Positions 21,898-34,900 of a stretch of DNA of 64,000 nt are shown one piece after another. The notes beneath the pieces were generated by a model. The model was not told where the DNA came from, searched no databases, and saw only the letters and a list, made by a program, of their open reading frames with translations. A program made the position numbers and the translations under genes. This stretch comes from Akanthomyces muscarius (lineage: Eukaryota > Ascomycota > Sordariomycetes > Hypocreales > Cordycipitaceae). The stretch spans positions 3,658,001 through 3,722,000 of the forward strand of contig NC_079242.1 in the NCBI RefSeq assembly GCF_028009165.1, written 5' to 3'. How positions within the stretch are numbered: position 1 is the first letter of the stretch; the number at the start of each line of letters is the position of its first letter.

Positions 21898-24276
21898 TTA
21901 CTGCACCTGGCTGACAATCTCGCTGGCGCGCGAGAGTGACTCCACCATTTGCTGGCACTCCTTTCGTCGGCGGATGGTAAAGTCGCTCTCCTTTAGCAGC
22001 TCTTCCAGGGCATCGGTGCGATACATGTTCTCGAGGAGCTCCTTCTGCATCTCATCCTTGGTGAATCTGGCATCGTCAGTAAAAGGAGTCATAACGATTG
22101 CTAAATGATGCTTACTGGACAAGTGTAAGCATGATGGCCTTGGGCACCATGTCAATCATTGTACGCTTGACAATGTTATAGTATGAAGAGATGAGCAGTT
22201 CTATGATGAGTTAGGAGGTGTTCCACATAAAATGTTGGCACGACATACTGATGACCTCGACTTCAATGTTCTCGCGTTCCGACAATGTGCCGGAGGCCTT
22301 GAGCGTGGGAGGAGGGGCTTCCATGGCAGCAGCCTTCTTCTTGTTCTTGGCGGCAAAGAAACTGCCAAAGAAGCCACCGTTGCCATCATCAGGGATAGGA
22401 GGACTAGTTGTGCGAGCGGGAGTGGTGGCAGCCGCAGGCAGGGGCTTGCCGGTCTTGGGGTCGACCTGAACCGGTTTGCTAGGGTTGTGGCGCTCATTGA
22501 CAACAGCCATGGCCTGTGGAGAATTAGTCTACCGTTACGGATCGTGGAGACGCCATTGTTACTTACGCGGTGACCGTTCAAAAAGTCGGGGTGGCCAGTG
22601 TTGATGTAGCATGCCTCCATGTTGACGAGATCGCGAACGAGCTTGTTGGTGGGCTCCATGGCCTTTTTGAAAAAGGCAATGACGACGCCGTGCATCTTCT
22701 CCTTGAGGGAAGGATAACGGCGATACAGGGTCTTGCCAAGCAGCTGAGAGAGAATGCGGACCAGCTCATCGTAGACAAGCGAAATGCACTTCAAGCTAGG
22801 GTCCTCGAGGCGTTTGATCTGTTGCTTGACAATGAGCTCAAAGGCAGTGGTACCGACAAACAGAGCCGGAGACGAGCCCGACGAGTTGTAGAGAATAGTA
22901 CGGATATCGACGTCCTTGACTACGTCAAAGGGATCAATGGCCTTGACACCGTTGGAGTAGAGCTCGTGGAAGACGAAGCTGATACGGGCACCGCCCGACA
23001 GCTCAGTGCTGGAAAGCTCGTTATTGTTACCATCGAGAACGGTTCGCCACTCGTTGGTAAATTCGGTAATGATGTTGAGGATAATGTTGGCGCTGTTGCC
23101 CAGCATAGAAGGGCCTAGGCTGTCGAGTTCGGCGGTGTACTTTTGCAGAGAGCTGGCGATTCTGGCCTTGATGTCGGGTAGCGTCTGCTTAATGTGCATC
23201 ATGAGGATGAGGTTGAGCTTGCGGGCAAGGTAGGGGGTACCGCAGTAGGAGCTCTTGTTGCGGTAAGCCTTGTGGTTTTCGAAAAAGTTCTTTTCGGCCT
23301 CGAGGGCGGCGTTGATGGCCTTTTTGTTGTCGATATCGCGCTGGCCACGGTTGACGACGGGGACGTAGCCGAGACGGAGAGGAATAACGCGGTTGGAAAG
23401 AATATCGATGACATCGGTGCCGTCGTCCATCAGATCGACCTTGGTGAGGACACCAATGGTACGCTGGCCTTCGGGGTCGACTTCGCGGGCGAGCTTTAGA
23501 CCGTCCGAGTTGGCCAAGTCGATGTTGGCAGAGGTAACGGCGAGGATGATGGCGTTGGACTTGCCAATGTACTTGAGAACCATTTCGCGAATCTGTCTCT
23601 CGATGTCCCGGGGCTGATCACCGACGGGGACCTTGGTAAGACCGGGCAAATCGACGAGGGTCAAGGTCAGGACATTGGGAGAGTAGATGCGGAGGTTGAT
23701 GGGAGCGGCCGAGATGCCGCCATTCTTGCCGACCTTGGTCTCGGTTTCTTGGGCAATCTCATCGCGAATCTTGGAAAAGTCAAAGTACTTTTGGCCAGGA
23801 ACATGGAGGAACTCGCCCCATTCGTCGGCGTTGGCGGCCTTGTCGTTGCCGCCATCAAAGTCGCCATCATTGGTACCGTTGGACTGGGCAGTTCGGTTGA
23901 TGAGCTGGAGGACGAGAGGTCGACGGGTGACGATACCGGAGCCACGGGGGAGGCTGCAGCAGCTTGTCAGTAGAACAAAAAGGTGGCCGCGTGGCAATGA
24001 CGGAGCAGACTTACAAGTCACGGCCGACAATATTTTCCAATACCGACGACTTGCCGCTAGACTGACTACCTACGACGGCAATCTGGGGGAGATCGATGGG
24101 GTTGTTGACGCCGACAGTAGCAAAGACATCCTGAAGCTTGTTGACGAGACTAGACGGGCATCGTCATGTTAGCGAGCTGTCGACCAGGGGACAGGGAGGA
24201 GGCAGCGCAAGGCGAGGACGCACGTAATGAGGGCGGGGTCGGAAATACCGCCCGGCGTAGAAAGGTTGCCGCTCAT
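21898..24276 (-). CDS. vps1: dynamin-like GTPase Vps1
   Basis: Six exons on the minus strand: 24276-24224, 24149-24015, 23953-22567, 22513-22249, 22200-22116 and 22066-21898; 697 aa, close to yeast Vps1. The GTPase domain has the P-loop GSQSSGKSS, a dynamin signature around [24 protein letters not shown] (switch/G3) and [11 protein letters not shown] (G4). The middle and stalk follow, with [17 protein letters not shown] and [15 protein letters not shown] Pro/Lys-rich insert ([19 protein letters not shown]) sits where classical dynamins have a PH domain, and the GED closes the protein ([18 protein letters not shown]). It acts in vacuolar sorting, endocytosis and peroxisome fission by membrane scission. 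Each exon joins in phase and the total is exactly 698 codons. It is divergent from the gid7-like gene. Confidence 0.96.
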
Positions 24277-26519
24277 GATGGGCGAGGGTTTGCAGTGTGT
24301 GTATCAGCGGACCAGCAGTCGTGTCAAGGCGAGTCTGCAGCTGGCGACGGGACCCGGAGCGGTGTCGTTTGTTTAGAAGGGGAGGTGGGGTGGGCTGCCG
24401 CCGTCCGAGATTAAAGGTTGGTGAAGTTGCGCGTTGCGACTCGCCGGAGGAGATGACGGTACGAAGGCAGAGAAGTCGGAGACAGATTGAAGCCGGAGGA
24501 GGTGGCGCGCAGTTACGAGCTGTCGGTAGGAGAAATGGTGAAGGGGAGGTTTGCGGCAAGATGGTGACGCTGCGCAACACGACAGCAAGTTGCCCCGTCC
24601 CACCAAGAGCAAGAGGCGAGGCGAGCCCAACCAGTCTCAGCGGTTGTGTGGCTGTGTGGCTGGGGCGCGCTGGCGAGCAAAGGCTGAGAGGGTCAGAGGG
24701 TCAAGCACAGCACACGCGTGCCAGGGGCCGGATGCCAGGGCAGCGAATAGCCAGAGTTTATTAGGTAGGCTTGTCTTAGTGCCCACTGGCGGTGCGAGGG
24801 CCAAAGCTACTGTGGCTGAGCTCAGGCAACCACAATTGGGCATCTGGACAGTGGAGGTAGCGGGTCCACGGGCCACATGTGAATGAATTGCCAGCCAAAC
24901 TATGCCGCCAATATCGTGGTACCCTGTACTTACAGTTCTGGTTGCCAAATTCAATTTGAAAAAGAGTATAAAAAAAGAATGGGGTTGTACAACTTCCAAG
25001 ATGGCAACAGAGATGGAATTAATACGTCCTGCTGCTCCAGAACCTCCGACTCTCGCGTACCATCCGTTGCGTGGTAACGTCATCTGGTGATGCGGCAAGT
25101 CATGTCTAACACGAGGCATGACTGGCATGTCTGCCCGTCCAAGCCGGGTCCAGGCATCCAGATTATTTCTGGCAACCAAAATTTTTCGTCCGAGAGAGGA
25201 ACCCGCACATTACCATGAGATTTAAAATAGACGGTCCAATGTCTCGTTTTTTTCAGCCTCCCAGTCGTGTCCAGAGACAGATGTACTTTGAGGTACCTAC
25301 CTGGCTGAACAAGCTTCACCTTCGCCACACGCGACACATGCAAAAGAAAACACCCTTTTGGATCGCTGCAGCAACTTGTCCTGCGAATATGTTTTGATGA
25401 AAGACCATGGACAGAATCGAGCCGTCTTTCAAATTTTCCACCAGTGTCTAGTTGAGACCAAGCCATGCCATCTACCAACAAAAGCGACAATTAGGATGTT
25501 GACGAGGCATATGGGGCGCGAGCCATAAGCCGAGTTGATAACGAGGGAGTTATATCGATTGCCCATCGTTTATTAGCATCCATCTGTGCGGTCCAAAGCC
25601 ACAAATGGCTGTCTTTATCTTTCGTGTAGGTATGTTGGGAGGCAGCCACCGTAGAGCACTGAACCCCACAGTAGCCGCCTGTAAATCGACCTGGAGCTGC
25701 GCTAATGCAGTCGCCAAACCGACCGCATGAGCCATGGCTGCAGACAATGACGAATGTCTTACAGGCAGGAGCCGTAATGCGTGCATCTGCCCCTATTTGG
25801 CCCGTCCAATAGAGATAATATAGCAGTTGAGCAACGATTATCTCTTGATAAGAAAAGCAGAGTAATTATAACTGCTCTACTAGGTAGCCTGTGCACATCC
25901 ACCACGGCGCTGTGGCGAGTCACCTGATGGTTATTCTGTCCACTAAAAGCAGCCCTGGAGCCGCCGAAGGCTGCTGAAATGTCCGTTCAAACGGAAGCAG
26001 CGCTCTCCATGCCCAACTAAGTTAGCGGCATCAGCCAGGCAAACAGCGCTGTGACCTTTGTCGACAGGGCATTTAGGTGCGAGAGAGCTCCCTGAAAGTC
26101 CACCAAACAGCGCTAAAAGCTACCCGAAGCTGACAAGTGCAACTCCCAGCCTCCACCTCCACCTCCGCTTGTGCTGGTTCGGCATATCGACCCTGAAGCT
26201 CGCCAGGCGCTCCTCTGGCCTCCAACATCTTACTCCAACTCCAAGCACCGCCCTTCCCTCTCGCCTCGTCCAACATTCACCATCCCTGGACTTGTGTATC
26301 ACGACCGTCCTGGCAGCTTCATACCGTGCCACACCAACCTGTCCGTCTCGATCCAGACCCAGCCTGCCTTGCTGCACACCGTACGCCGCCAGACACTTCA
26401 CATGTGCCTCTCCGCTACCCGCTCTTGGGGTACGATTAGGCCATCACAACCGCACCTGTCCCGACCACGGCCGCCATCCGTGCGACTCTTCGCCTCTACC
26501 ATACGCGCTTGAGCCGTAG
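24277..26519. other. divergent promoter region of vps1 and gid7
   Basis: 2.2 kb with no recognisable gene. The vps1 leader lies at the left edge. Short frames on both strands (24637-25179, 25080-25490) have no family features. A low-complexity non-ATG frame at 26058-26519 is in phase with the gid7 frame but has no Met. A GAGGTACCTACCTGG motif of the TACC type lies near 25290. Confidence 0.55.
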
Positions 26520-26960
26520 GCCCTCTGTCGGCCGGCTCCTGAAGAAATTCCGCCTCTTCACCCTGCGGCCACCCGCCGCGGTGAGGTCGATCTGGATCGA
26601 CTCTCAGATTCGAGTAACCGCCCCGCTGACGCTTCCGACGCTTCGACGACGACGACTGCTGCACAGCAGCCAGCCACTTCCACGACTGCCGCCGCTCCCC
26701 CGCCCCAGACATCATCAAATAACCCTGCGCTGCGCTCCCACATCCAACCTGCTGCTTCAGACGCTGCCAGAGCGAACATAGAATCTTCCTCGGCCTCGAC
26801 CCGTCTCTCCCCGCCGCCACTCCGCCAGCTGCTCGGACGTCGTCGACGCTCTTCCCGCAGTCAAGATCAGGGAATATCTTACGCCTCGGCTGCTGCAGCT
26901 TCGGGTGCAGACACCCAGGCAGAACCAGATCCTAAGCGGAGAAGACACGCCCGAACAGAC
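26520..26960 (+). other. probable N-terminal coding extension of gid7
   Basis: Open frame continuous with the gid7 CDS but without an in-frame ATG. It encodes Ser/Thr/Pro/Ala-rich sequence, then LLGRRRRSSRSQDQG and DPKRRRHARTD, which resembles the disordered, nuclear-signal-like N-terminus I recall from other fungal WDR26 proteins. A first exon with the true start is probably upstream. One candidate intron, 26430-26519 (GTACGA...CGTAG), joins phase 0 to the low-complexity frame to the left, but that frame also lacks ATG. Confidence 0.45.
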
Positions 26961-28969
26961 ATGGTTGCCGCCGAGGACAAAGGCACGTCCTCGAACGGAG
27001 CTGCGACGCAAGACGGAGCGAATGGCACATCGACTTCATCACCCCTACGGACAGCAAATGGCAGCACAGCAAATGGCAGCACAGCAAATGGAGAGGCTAA
27101 GCTTGCAGTAGCTACAAATGGCTCGTCAACAAAAGGGAAGCGAGTAGGGGCGGGCCCGACCGATACTTATTTCGGCCACAACAGAGAAGAGGTAACTCGC
27201 ATCCTCATCCAGGCCTTGACAGATATGGGGTATCAAACCGCGGCCGAGAATGTGAGCCATGAAAGTGGCTTCAACCTAGAGAGCCCTACTGTGGCTGCAT
27301 TTCGATCTTCGGTACTGCAAGGCGCCTGGAATGAGACGGAGAAGCTGCTCAATGGTGCCACTACGTTTGAGGAGCAGGGAGAGCCAGGCAACGGCCTTGT
27401 TCTCGCGGCCGGATCAGATCGAAGCACGATGCGGTTCTGGGTCCGCCAACAAAAGTATCTGGAGCTACTGGAGCAACGAGACACCACAAGTGCCCTCATG
27501 GCTCTGCGCAACGACTTGACACCACTGTCACAAGACACAGAAAAGCTTCGCTTATTATCAAGTCTGCTCATGTGCCGCTCAACAGACGATCTCATGGCTA
27601 AAGCAAACTGGGACGGCGCACAAGGCCGGTCTCGTCATAGACTGCTGTCAGAACTCTCCAGTACGTATTGCTCTGCAGCCATGCTGTGCTCAGCGAGCAG
27701 CGCTAACTTGGCATAGAATGTATATCACCTTCCGTCATGCTTCCGGAAACCCGCCTCGCCGTTCTACTAGACCATGTGAAGAAAAGCCAGATAGATACTT
27801 GCCTCTACCACACGGCCGCCTCATCGCCCTCCTTATACTCTGATCACTCGTGCGAGCGACGAAACTTTCCTACCGAAGTCGCTCTCGAGCTCTCCGACCT
27901 CATCGGCGAAGCCTGGCAAGTCCAGTTCTCGCATGATGGCAGTAGACTTGCTGCGTGCGGCAGTAATGAAGCCGTCGTGATCTGGGAGACGACGGCATTT
28001 GTCGTGACCTGCATTCTTTCTGACCACGATGCTGGGGTTGGTAATATCTCGTGGAGCCCCGATGACACAATGCTTGTTACTTGCTCACAAGATAACTTTG
28101 CCCGTCTATGGGATGTTAGGGTAAGTACCACGCGTCTTGTGATCTGTGATGCATCCGCTAATGAGATATAGTCGGGCATATTAATCAAGAAGCTAGCTAG
28201 CTTCGACCAACCCGTCAGCGGATGCCTGTGGGCTCCCGACAGCAAATCCTTTGTGCTGGGCGGACTCTCGCGCGCACACGGGCTGTGCACCTTTTTCGTG
28301 ACTAGCGACGAGATTGAGCAATGGGGTAAAGACCACCGCGTGCAGGACCTTGCTCTCTCCCCCGATGGCCGGTGGCTCGTTGCCCTCGACGACCAGCACA
28401 AGTTTCACGTCTACAATGCCAAGACGCGCGAGCTCATCTACACTCACGAGCTCAAGACGCGGCCGACGTCGGTCAGCATCAGCGAAGACTCGAAGCACAT
28501 GCTCCTCAACAAGCGCGACGGCGAGGCCCAGCTTATCGAGATTGAGACCAAGGCGCACAAGCAAAAGTTTTTGGGCCACACGGGTGGCGAGTTTCTCATC
28601 CGCAGCTCATTCGGGGGTGCCAATGAAGGTTTCGTCGTCAGCGGCAGCGAGGACGGCAACATTCTCATCTGGCACAAGAACACGGGAGCGGCGGTTGAGC
28701 GCCTGCCGGGACACCATCCGCGCTGCAACGCCGTGGCGTGGAATCCGACGGATCCATGCATGCTGGCATCTGGAGGCGACGATAAGCGCGTCAAAATGTG
28801 AGTTTTGTTACATGCCACTGAACGGCATCCCATTATCAATTGCAGGGATACTGATTGACGTCTATATAGCTGGAGCAATAAAGCGCGCGCCGCTGAATTA
28901 CGAACCTTGCACGCACGTGTGCCCTCCAATGAGGAGGGATGGCGCATTTCAGAGGAGGGCATTTATTAG
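26961..28969 (+). CDS. gid7: LisH/CTLH-WD40 protein, WDR26/Gid7 homologue
   Basis: Exons 26961-27660, 27717-28120, 28172-28797 and 28870-28969, all joining in phase; 609 aa from the first in-frame ATG. The true start may be upstream. A tandem 15-nt repeat near 27055 encodes ANGST units. The LisH/CTLH region is REEVTRILIQALTDMGYQTA and FRSSVLQGAWNETEKLL. WD40 repeats follow: VQFSHDGSRLAACGSNEAVV, ISWSPDDTMLVTCSQDNFAR with LWDVR, LALSPDGRWLVALDD, VVSGSEDGNILIWHK and VAWNPTDPCMLASGGDDKRV. Gid7/WDR26 is a subunit of the GID/CTLH ubiquitin ligase, which degrades gluconeogenic enzymes and other targets; it helps the complex form rings. Ends SNEEGWRISEEGIY. The last intron ends TATATAG and restores the IWSN motif of the final blade. 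Confidence 0.9.
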
Positions 28970-31900
28970 AGATTTCTGAATGAAGAAATGTGAAATAGCA
29001 GCAGTCGCCTTGCATTGGTATTTTTTCGTTTCTTCTGTTCCTCGGGGTCGTTTTTCTTTTTCTTTTTGGATTTTTCTTTATCGTCCTCTGGCCACACTCA
29101 CTCATTGGGAGACGGGGAAAAAGAAGGGCAAAGCAGCGAGGGAAGGCAAAGGGCGCTTTTGATTTTTGTTTTTGTACAGTGCTTGGGGGGCTTGGAATCT
29201 GCTGGATATTCTTGTCTTGCAACAGAAAACGCACACACCGACGCATAACTTGTATTCTTCATCTAGGAAGAACCATCACAAACCCGGAGTTGATTTGTCT
29301 GCCTCTGCTTCTACGTCTCTTTCTCTCCTTCTTCTACTGCCTGGCCCTCTCCCCCCGTCGTTTTCTTTAATACTGAACCCCCCATTTTGCGCACTTGTTG
29401 TTTATTGGGATATACGTCATTCCTTTGCTGTTCTAGTCATCAGGTAGTTGCTACACCTTTAGACTTGCCATCCCCCAACGCCCATCCCCTCTTAGTTTAT
29501 TTCTTGGATAGAAGAATAATGTACCATATTTTCATGATCCACGACAGCAGGTCCTACCGCGTGGCACTGGGCGAAAAGTCAAGACCCAACATGCATCAGT
29601 ACCAATGACTTTTTGTGTCTCTGTAACGTGTGTTCAACTGACATCTCAGTCCTGTGGCGCTCTTCTGTGCTTGTGCTTTTCATCTCCGGCCAAGAAGGAA
29701 CAAAATGATTCAGAATGTCTTACTTGAGATGAAGAATCGCCAGGTCCGAGTCAAGCCAGCCACAATAAAGGCCGGCCGTTTGCCAGATCCCTGGCTGTTG
29801 CCCCCTTACCCCGGGGCCGCCTTCTCTTTTCGGCCGTCGGTGTGCGCCGAGAGGGCTTGCGCCATGCCCGTCATCGGCATCGGCTTCGGACACATCCCGG
29901 CCCTTACGCCAGAGAGAGAGAGCTTTCCAAGCCAGGAACAAAATCACGAGAGCAAAAGCTCCCCCTGATGCCCCTGGCTCCCCTGAACGCCTTTGATGGA
30001 CGCCTTGCCCAGTATGGGATGACGGCGCATGCGACCGCTTGCTAGTTCGGTCGTGGCCAACCAGGCTCGGAGAACCAGGGGTGATGGTGTTGACGGCCCT
30101 TTTGTCGGTCCCGCCGCGGCAACAGACAAGATCAAATAGACACGCCATCTACAAAGGTAACTTTTTTTTTTTTTGCATCTCCACGATAATACGTTACATG
30201 GTCCGGCTCCGGGGACCTTTGCGTGGCGGTTCAGCAAGGATCATTGTGCTGTTTAGGGGTTAGCCAGACAAAAATAAGCACCGATCCGAGATACCGCCGG
30301 ATCGACTAAATCGAGCATCAGGGGAGCCATGGACAAAGAAGAGTCTGTCAACGACAGGTGACGGGTAATACAGGAGTTGCGGTGTAACGTGCTGCATATA
30401 GACAGGTGGCCGAGGTGCTCGGTCAAGGCAGCAAGGAAAAAAGAAGATGATAGCAAGCGGAGCGAAGACATCCTACTTGTGCAGCTGGAAATATAATTTT
30501 CCGCGTGTTCAAAGTCCATGCCGAATTATTTATGCTGGGACCAGTCGATCTGGCAGTTGCCAATTCCTTTCACTTCCGGCTTTGCAGGACACTGCAGGAC
30601 TTGAGGTCGACAGGTGAAACCAGGTTGCGAGGTTGCGTTCAGCTGCAACTGTGCATGGGGTCATGGCAAACAAAAAACCGGAGTCTCGTTTACGGAACCG
30701 ATATGCTTATGTGACGGCGTTGACCAATGCGTCGCTGGCACCATCGCGGCCAGCTCCGTGGCGCCTACTGGTAGCTTTGGCCACACCAGCTCCGCGGCCT
30801 TGGGGTCTGTACAGCTGCATCTTGTTCAGGCTGCCGGCACGTCTGCATGAAGCACGGCACTGACCAGCCGGCTGCGTAAATGAGCCCTGACCACACCTTT
30901 GAACGAGGCATTACACAAGGACTGGCAGCATGTGATGGCCTTGTACCACAAGATTCTTTGAGCTACATGTGAGATTTCCGCAGGACATTTACTCCGGTAA
31001 GCTGCAACGTATATGAATTGGGAGTTTAACCGGAAATCATAGTCCACAACAGATTCGCTGAGCTGCTGCATCGCTGGTATTTCGGTGAGGGATCGGATAT
31101 ATGATAGGATCTCCATATCTGGTCCAATAAGCACTCCATGATGAATATGGGTCCTCGGCTGGCCATTCTGCAGGACCATCAGTAGTCGATGCTGCATTCG
31201 AGTCTGCCATCGTGCTCTTTTTCAATTGGGAAGTAGTGGCGGTCTAGCCACGACAGAATGAAAGCGTACGAGGTTTCGACCACGGAAAGTGACAGCCTGA
31301 TTCAGCCATCGTCCCACGAATCTCATGCACTGTGACAAGGGAGAACAGGGGTCTGGTTGATGGGCCGGCAACCCCTGCCCCAGTCTGAAGGTTGCGCAGA
31401 CGCTCGCTAGACTGGCACCTGGGTTTCTAGAACGTCGGGCTGGCAGCGGCCCATTCGATAGCGCAGATGTCAAGGTCAGAGACAGTGGTTTCAATGACAC
31501 ACTCTCGAGACGTCAAGTAAAGCTAATATTAGCTTTACATCGTGCAACTTAAAGCAGCCTGCCCCGCTGTTGCTGTTATCCGTGAAGCTGACAGGGAGGA
31601 CAAGGCGTCGATAGAACGAGTACGAGGCCAGGAGGATGCGCTTCCAGGGGTCGAGAGGACGGGGATGCTGATGGAGTGGTGTGAACGAGCCAACGACCAG
31701 TACCAGCCAGCCATTGGTGGTGATGATTGACGAGGTGGCCCCCTCACGGACCGACGGTTGGGCTGGACAGTGACAGCCAGGGCCCAGTTGTAAGCGTGCC
31801 TGCGTGGTAACGATGCGCTGTTTGTGTCTGTAATGCTGAACTGCGTCGATTTCTCGCCGTTTGTTCTAATAGGCTGTGATAGGCAGTGCAGCTTCTCTGC

Positions 31901-34900
31901 GTTGGGCTCTGCCTAGGAGGTGGGCCGGGCGGTTTTAGTGGACGCCACTGGCAGCAAATGTCTTGAGTGGGCGTGCAAGTATAGGTTTATGTTTTCTTTT
32001 TCTCGTCCTCTAGCATGAGTTTGAGTGCATATTGATTTCAATGCCCGAGAAATGCACTATCCTGTGGTAGGGTTGCACGGGCTGTAGCTGTGGCTTGTTG
32101 ATGCTGTGTTCAATGAGCGGGAGTGAGGGTGTCCCGCCGGCAGTTTGACGGAAGGACGGGATAGGAGACAGACTCAATTATTCCAAAACCAGCTTGTGTA
32201 GGTTGTCAATCACCTTGTTGGTTGGGTATGGCTCTACTGTTAGGGAAATACTGAAAGACGATGATCACTTTAGCCATAAGCTGCTGATCCAGGGCTTAAT
32301 TACAAATACAAAAGCCATGTTGAAACGAATGAAACATCATCATAAATAGGCTAGGAGGCGTAGAGTGGTGTCAGACAAGGACGGGCTGGCCGGGGGTACG
32401 CTCGCAGAAACACTCTTACAAAATAGAGAGCCTGTCATGAATTACGCCGTGGCCGTCGGAAGGGCGCATCAAAATCAGAATGCGTGGAGGGGAAACCTGA
32501 CGAGAGCTGGATCAACTGCGGGCGTCGTTGTGGCGTTTGATATGCGGCATCCGCTGTCGGCCTGGCTGGGCAGCCTTTTCTTGGTCGGCAGTGACGGAAG
32601 TGTGTTTTGTGTGGTGGTTTTCCGGACAGTCTGTAGGACATTTGGTTTATTACCCCGCCGGGAGCAAATCGACAGAGACAAGAGGCCGATGGCATGAGTT
32701 CGAATCTAGGCAAATGATAGGCCAGAGTATGGGGCATGAGTTGGCGTCTGGCCGGCTGGGTACATGATGCGTCGGAGACAGGGAGATGGTGGTGTGTGTG
32801 AGGCGAGCTGTGGGCAGAGAGCAGGCCCAATAATAATCCAGCTGGCAAAGGTCGACGGGGTGCATGTCGTGTAGAAAAGACTCAGAAGCAGCGAGAGGGT
32901 TGTATTCAGTGCCGGCTAGTCTGTGCGGTGCAAGTCCGTCCGAACAGCGAGGGCTACTGCGGGCTGCAGGTAAGGTGTCTTGGTCTCATCAGTCTCAGCT
33001 TGGCGTTTGCCCAAGCATCCAAGGGCATGGCATGGCAGTTACCAGTAACTATGGCAGCGAAGCAAGGTGGTGGTGGTGTGCAGATGGCACGCCGTGCTTG
33101 GTTCCTGGGGACGCCCCTAGCCGTCCCTGATCCCCTGTCGCTAACCAGCGTTGGCGTGGTCGTGGACCGTCTCCTGCAGGCTAGGCCTTTGCTGGCATTT
33201 TAAGCGTCGAGGCGGCGGACCTGAGGTCAAAGCGAAGGCTGAAACGGTGCCGCTGGAGCAGCACGCCGCACGCCAACGCGCAGGAGGAGTTGGTGTGGGA
33301 GGAGCGGGCGGAGCAGCATTTGCATGGCTCCAAGTACATTAAAGCGATGCCATTGGCGACGAGGACCAAGAAGACCCTGCAAGTGACGAGCTGATGGGCG
33401 TACAGAGTACGGAGTGCAGATTAGACAAATGGATATGAAGGTTGAAGGTCGGCCGGATGCCGATGGATGGGGGTAACGTATGTCTCTGCCGTAATTATCA
33501 AAGAAACAGCAGCCGGGGATATGAAGGTGGAGAGGTGAAGGAGAAGAAGCGGGTTGGGGGACCTAGAAGGCGGTTTGGTGGGCACCAAGACTGGACTGGG
33601 CCTGGTAGCCTGGCGGGCACTGACACTGGCCCTGTCTGACTGTTGACTGCTGACTGGGGCCTCTGGCTGGTACTCTGGACCCGTCTGTCTGTCGTGGACT
33701 CGTGGACGCTTTGGCTGGTGCGAGGGAGAGGGAAAGGAGGAGCCACAATTGGTGGCGCACACGTCAAGGGAGGGAGAGAAGAGAAGAAGAATGGAAGCAT
33801 TCCGTTACCATGTGGATTGACTAATGGCAATAATGCGAGAGAAGAAATGTCTGTGAGGCGGCCAAGGAAGCGCATTGAGAGGCAGAGGACATGAACGTGC
33901 GATGACGGCGGCTGCAGTTGGTGGTATCTTGGCTGGCAATCTGGATAGCCTGCCAGCTTGCTGATGAGGCACGCCGTGCCACTGCCGCTGCCACTGCCGC
34001 AGTCTCGTAGATCGGTTCGGCCGTAGGTAGAGGTGATCGATGGGCAGATAGGTAGGCAGGCAGGCAACAGGCAGACAGGCAGGCAATTAGCCAGTGGTGG
34101 GCGCAGCAGAGTTGCCAGATGCAATATTGATGTCTGGCATAAATACCAATTTACATACATGGCCAAGGCGAGCAACCCTGAGCTACCAGCCATCCAAGCA
34201 ACTTGGCCGTCCGTTGTCCTTCATGTGCAATCCGCTGTGCTGGTAAACAGTAGTTCTGGTAGAAGGCCGTGACCAGTTCCATCGGTACGGCCCATCTGCA
34301 CCCACAGCGGCTCCACGTCCCGTCAACGTGACTCCTTTTGGCTGTTCCTCTGAAGTTGCCCTCCACTCCCTTGTTGGGCCTCTTTCATGGCCTGCTAATC
34401 TGCCCCAGAATGAGCTGGTTTTCTTTTAGTTGGGTTGGGCTGGGCTGCTGGCTGCTTAAGCTGGGGATCAGTCAGGAACAGCAAGGCCATCTCAGGCACG
34501 GATGCTGATACTGAGTAGCTAGGCATGCAGGCATGCAAACATGTATGTACCTGTACGTACCAAATGCCGTTGCATCCCCAGGTAATTGGTGGCTGAACTG
34601 AGCCTGCGATGGACTCTTTCCTTTTGCTTCCTCACCATCGCATATGCTCGTTTACTTTCTCTCTCTCTCTCTCTTCTACTCCGTACTGCTGACTACTTTG
34701 CTACACCCCGGCCGGGTTGGGAGATGAGCAGTCCGGGCGTTGCGCTCCAGTCCCACGATCAGCCCTGACATGCGCCGCAACTCAGCGGGGTCAATGGCAA
34801 AAGATGATGAAGATAAGAAAAGTACGGATATCAGAGCAAGAAATTTGAATAAAGTAAAACACGCAAGTAATAAGAGAGCGGGAATATTTTCTATTTTGCC

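Noticed and set aside
26058..26519. 153-codon frame upstream of gid7 in the same phase
   Set aside because: Starts at TTG, has no Met, is Ser/Pro/Leu low-complexity and probably a 5' UTR; mentioned only because a candidate intron joins it in phase.
32680..32720. GAGTTCGAATCTAGG, resembling a tRNA T-arm
   Set aside because: The flanking bases do not form the T stem, and no A box or acceptor stem could be found around it.
33498..34193. 231-codon minus-strand frame in the gene-free stretch
   Set aside because: Cys/Pro/Leu low-complexity from CAGG-type repeats; no domain, no homologue recalled.
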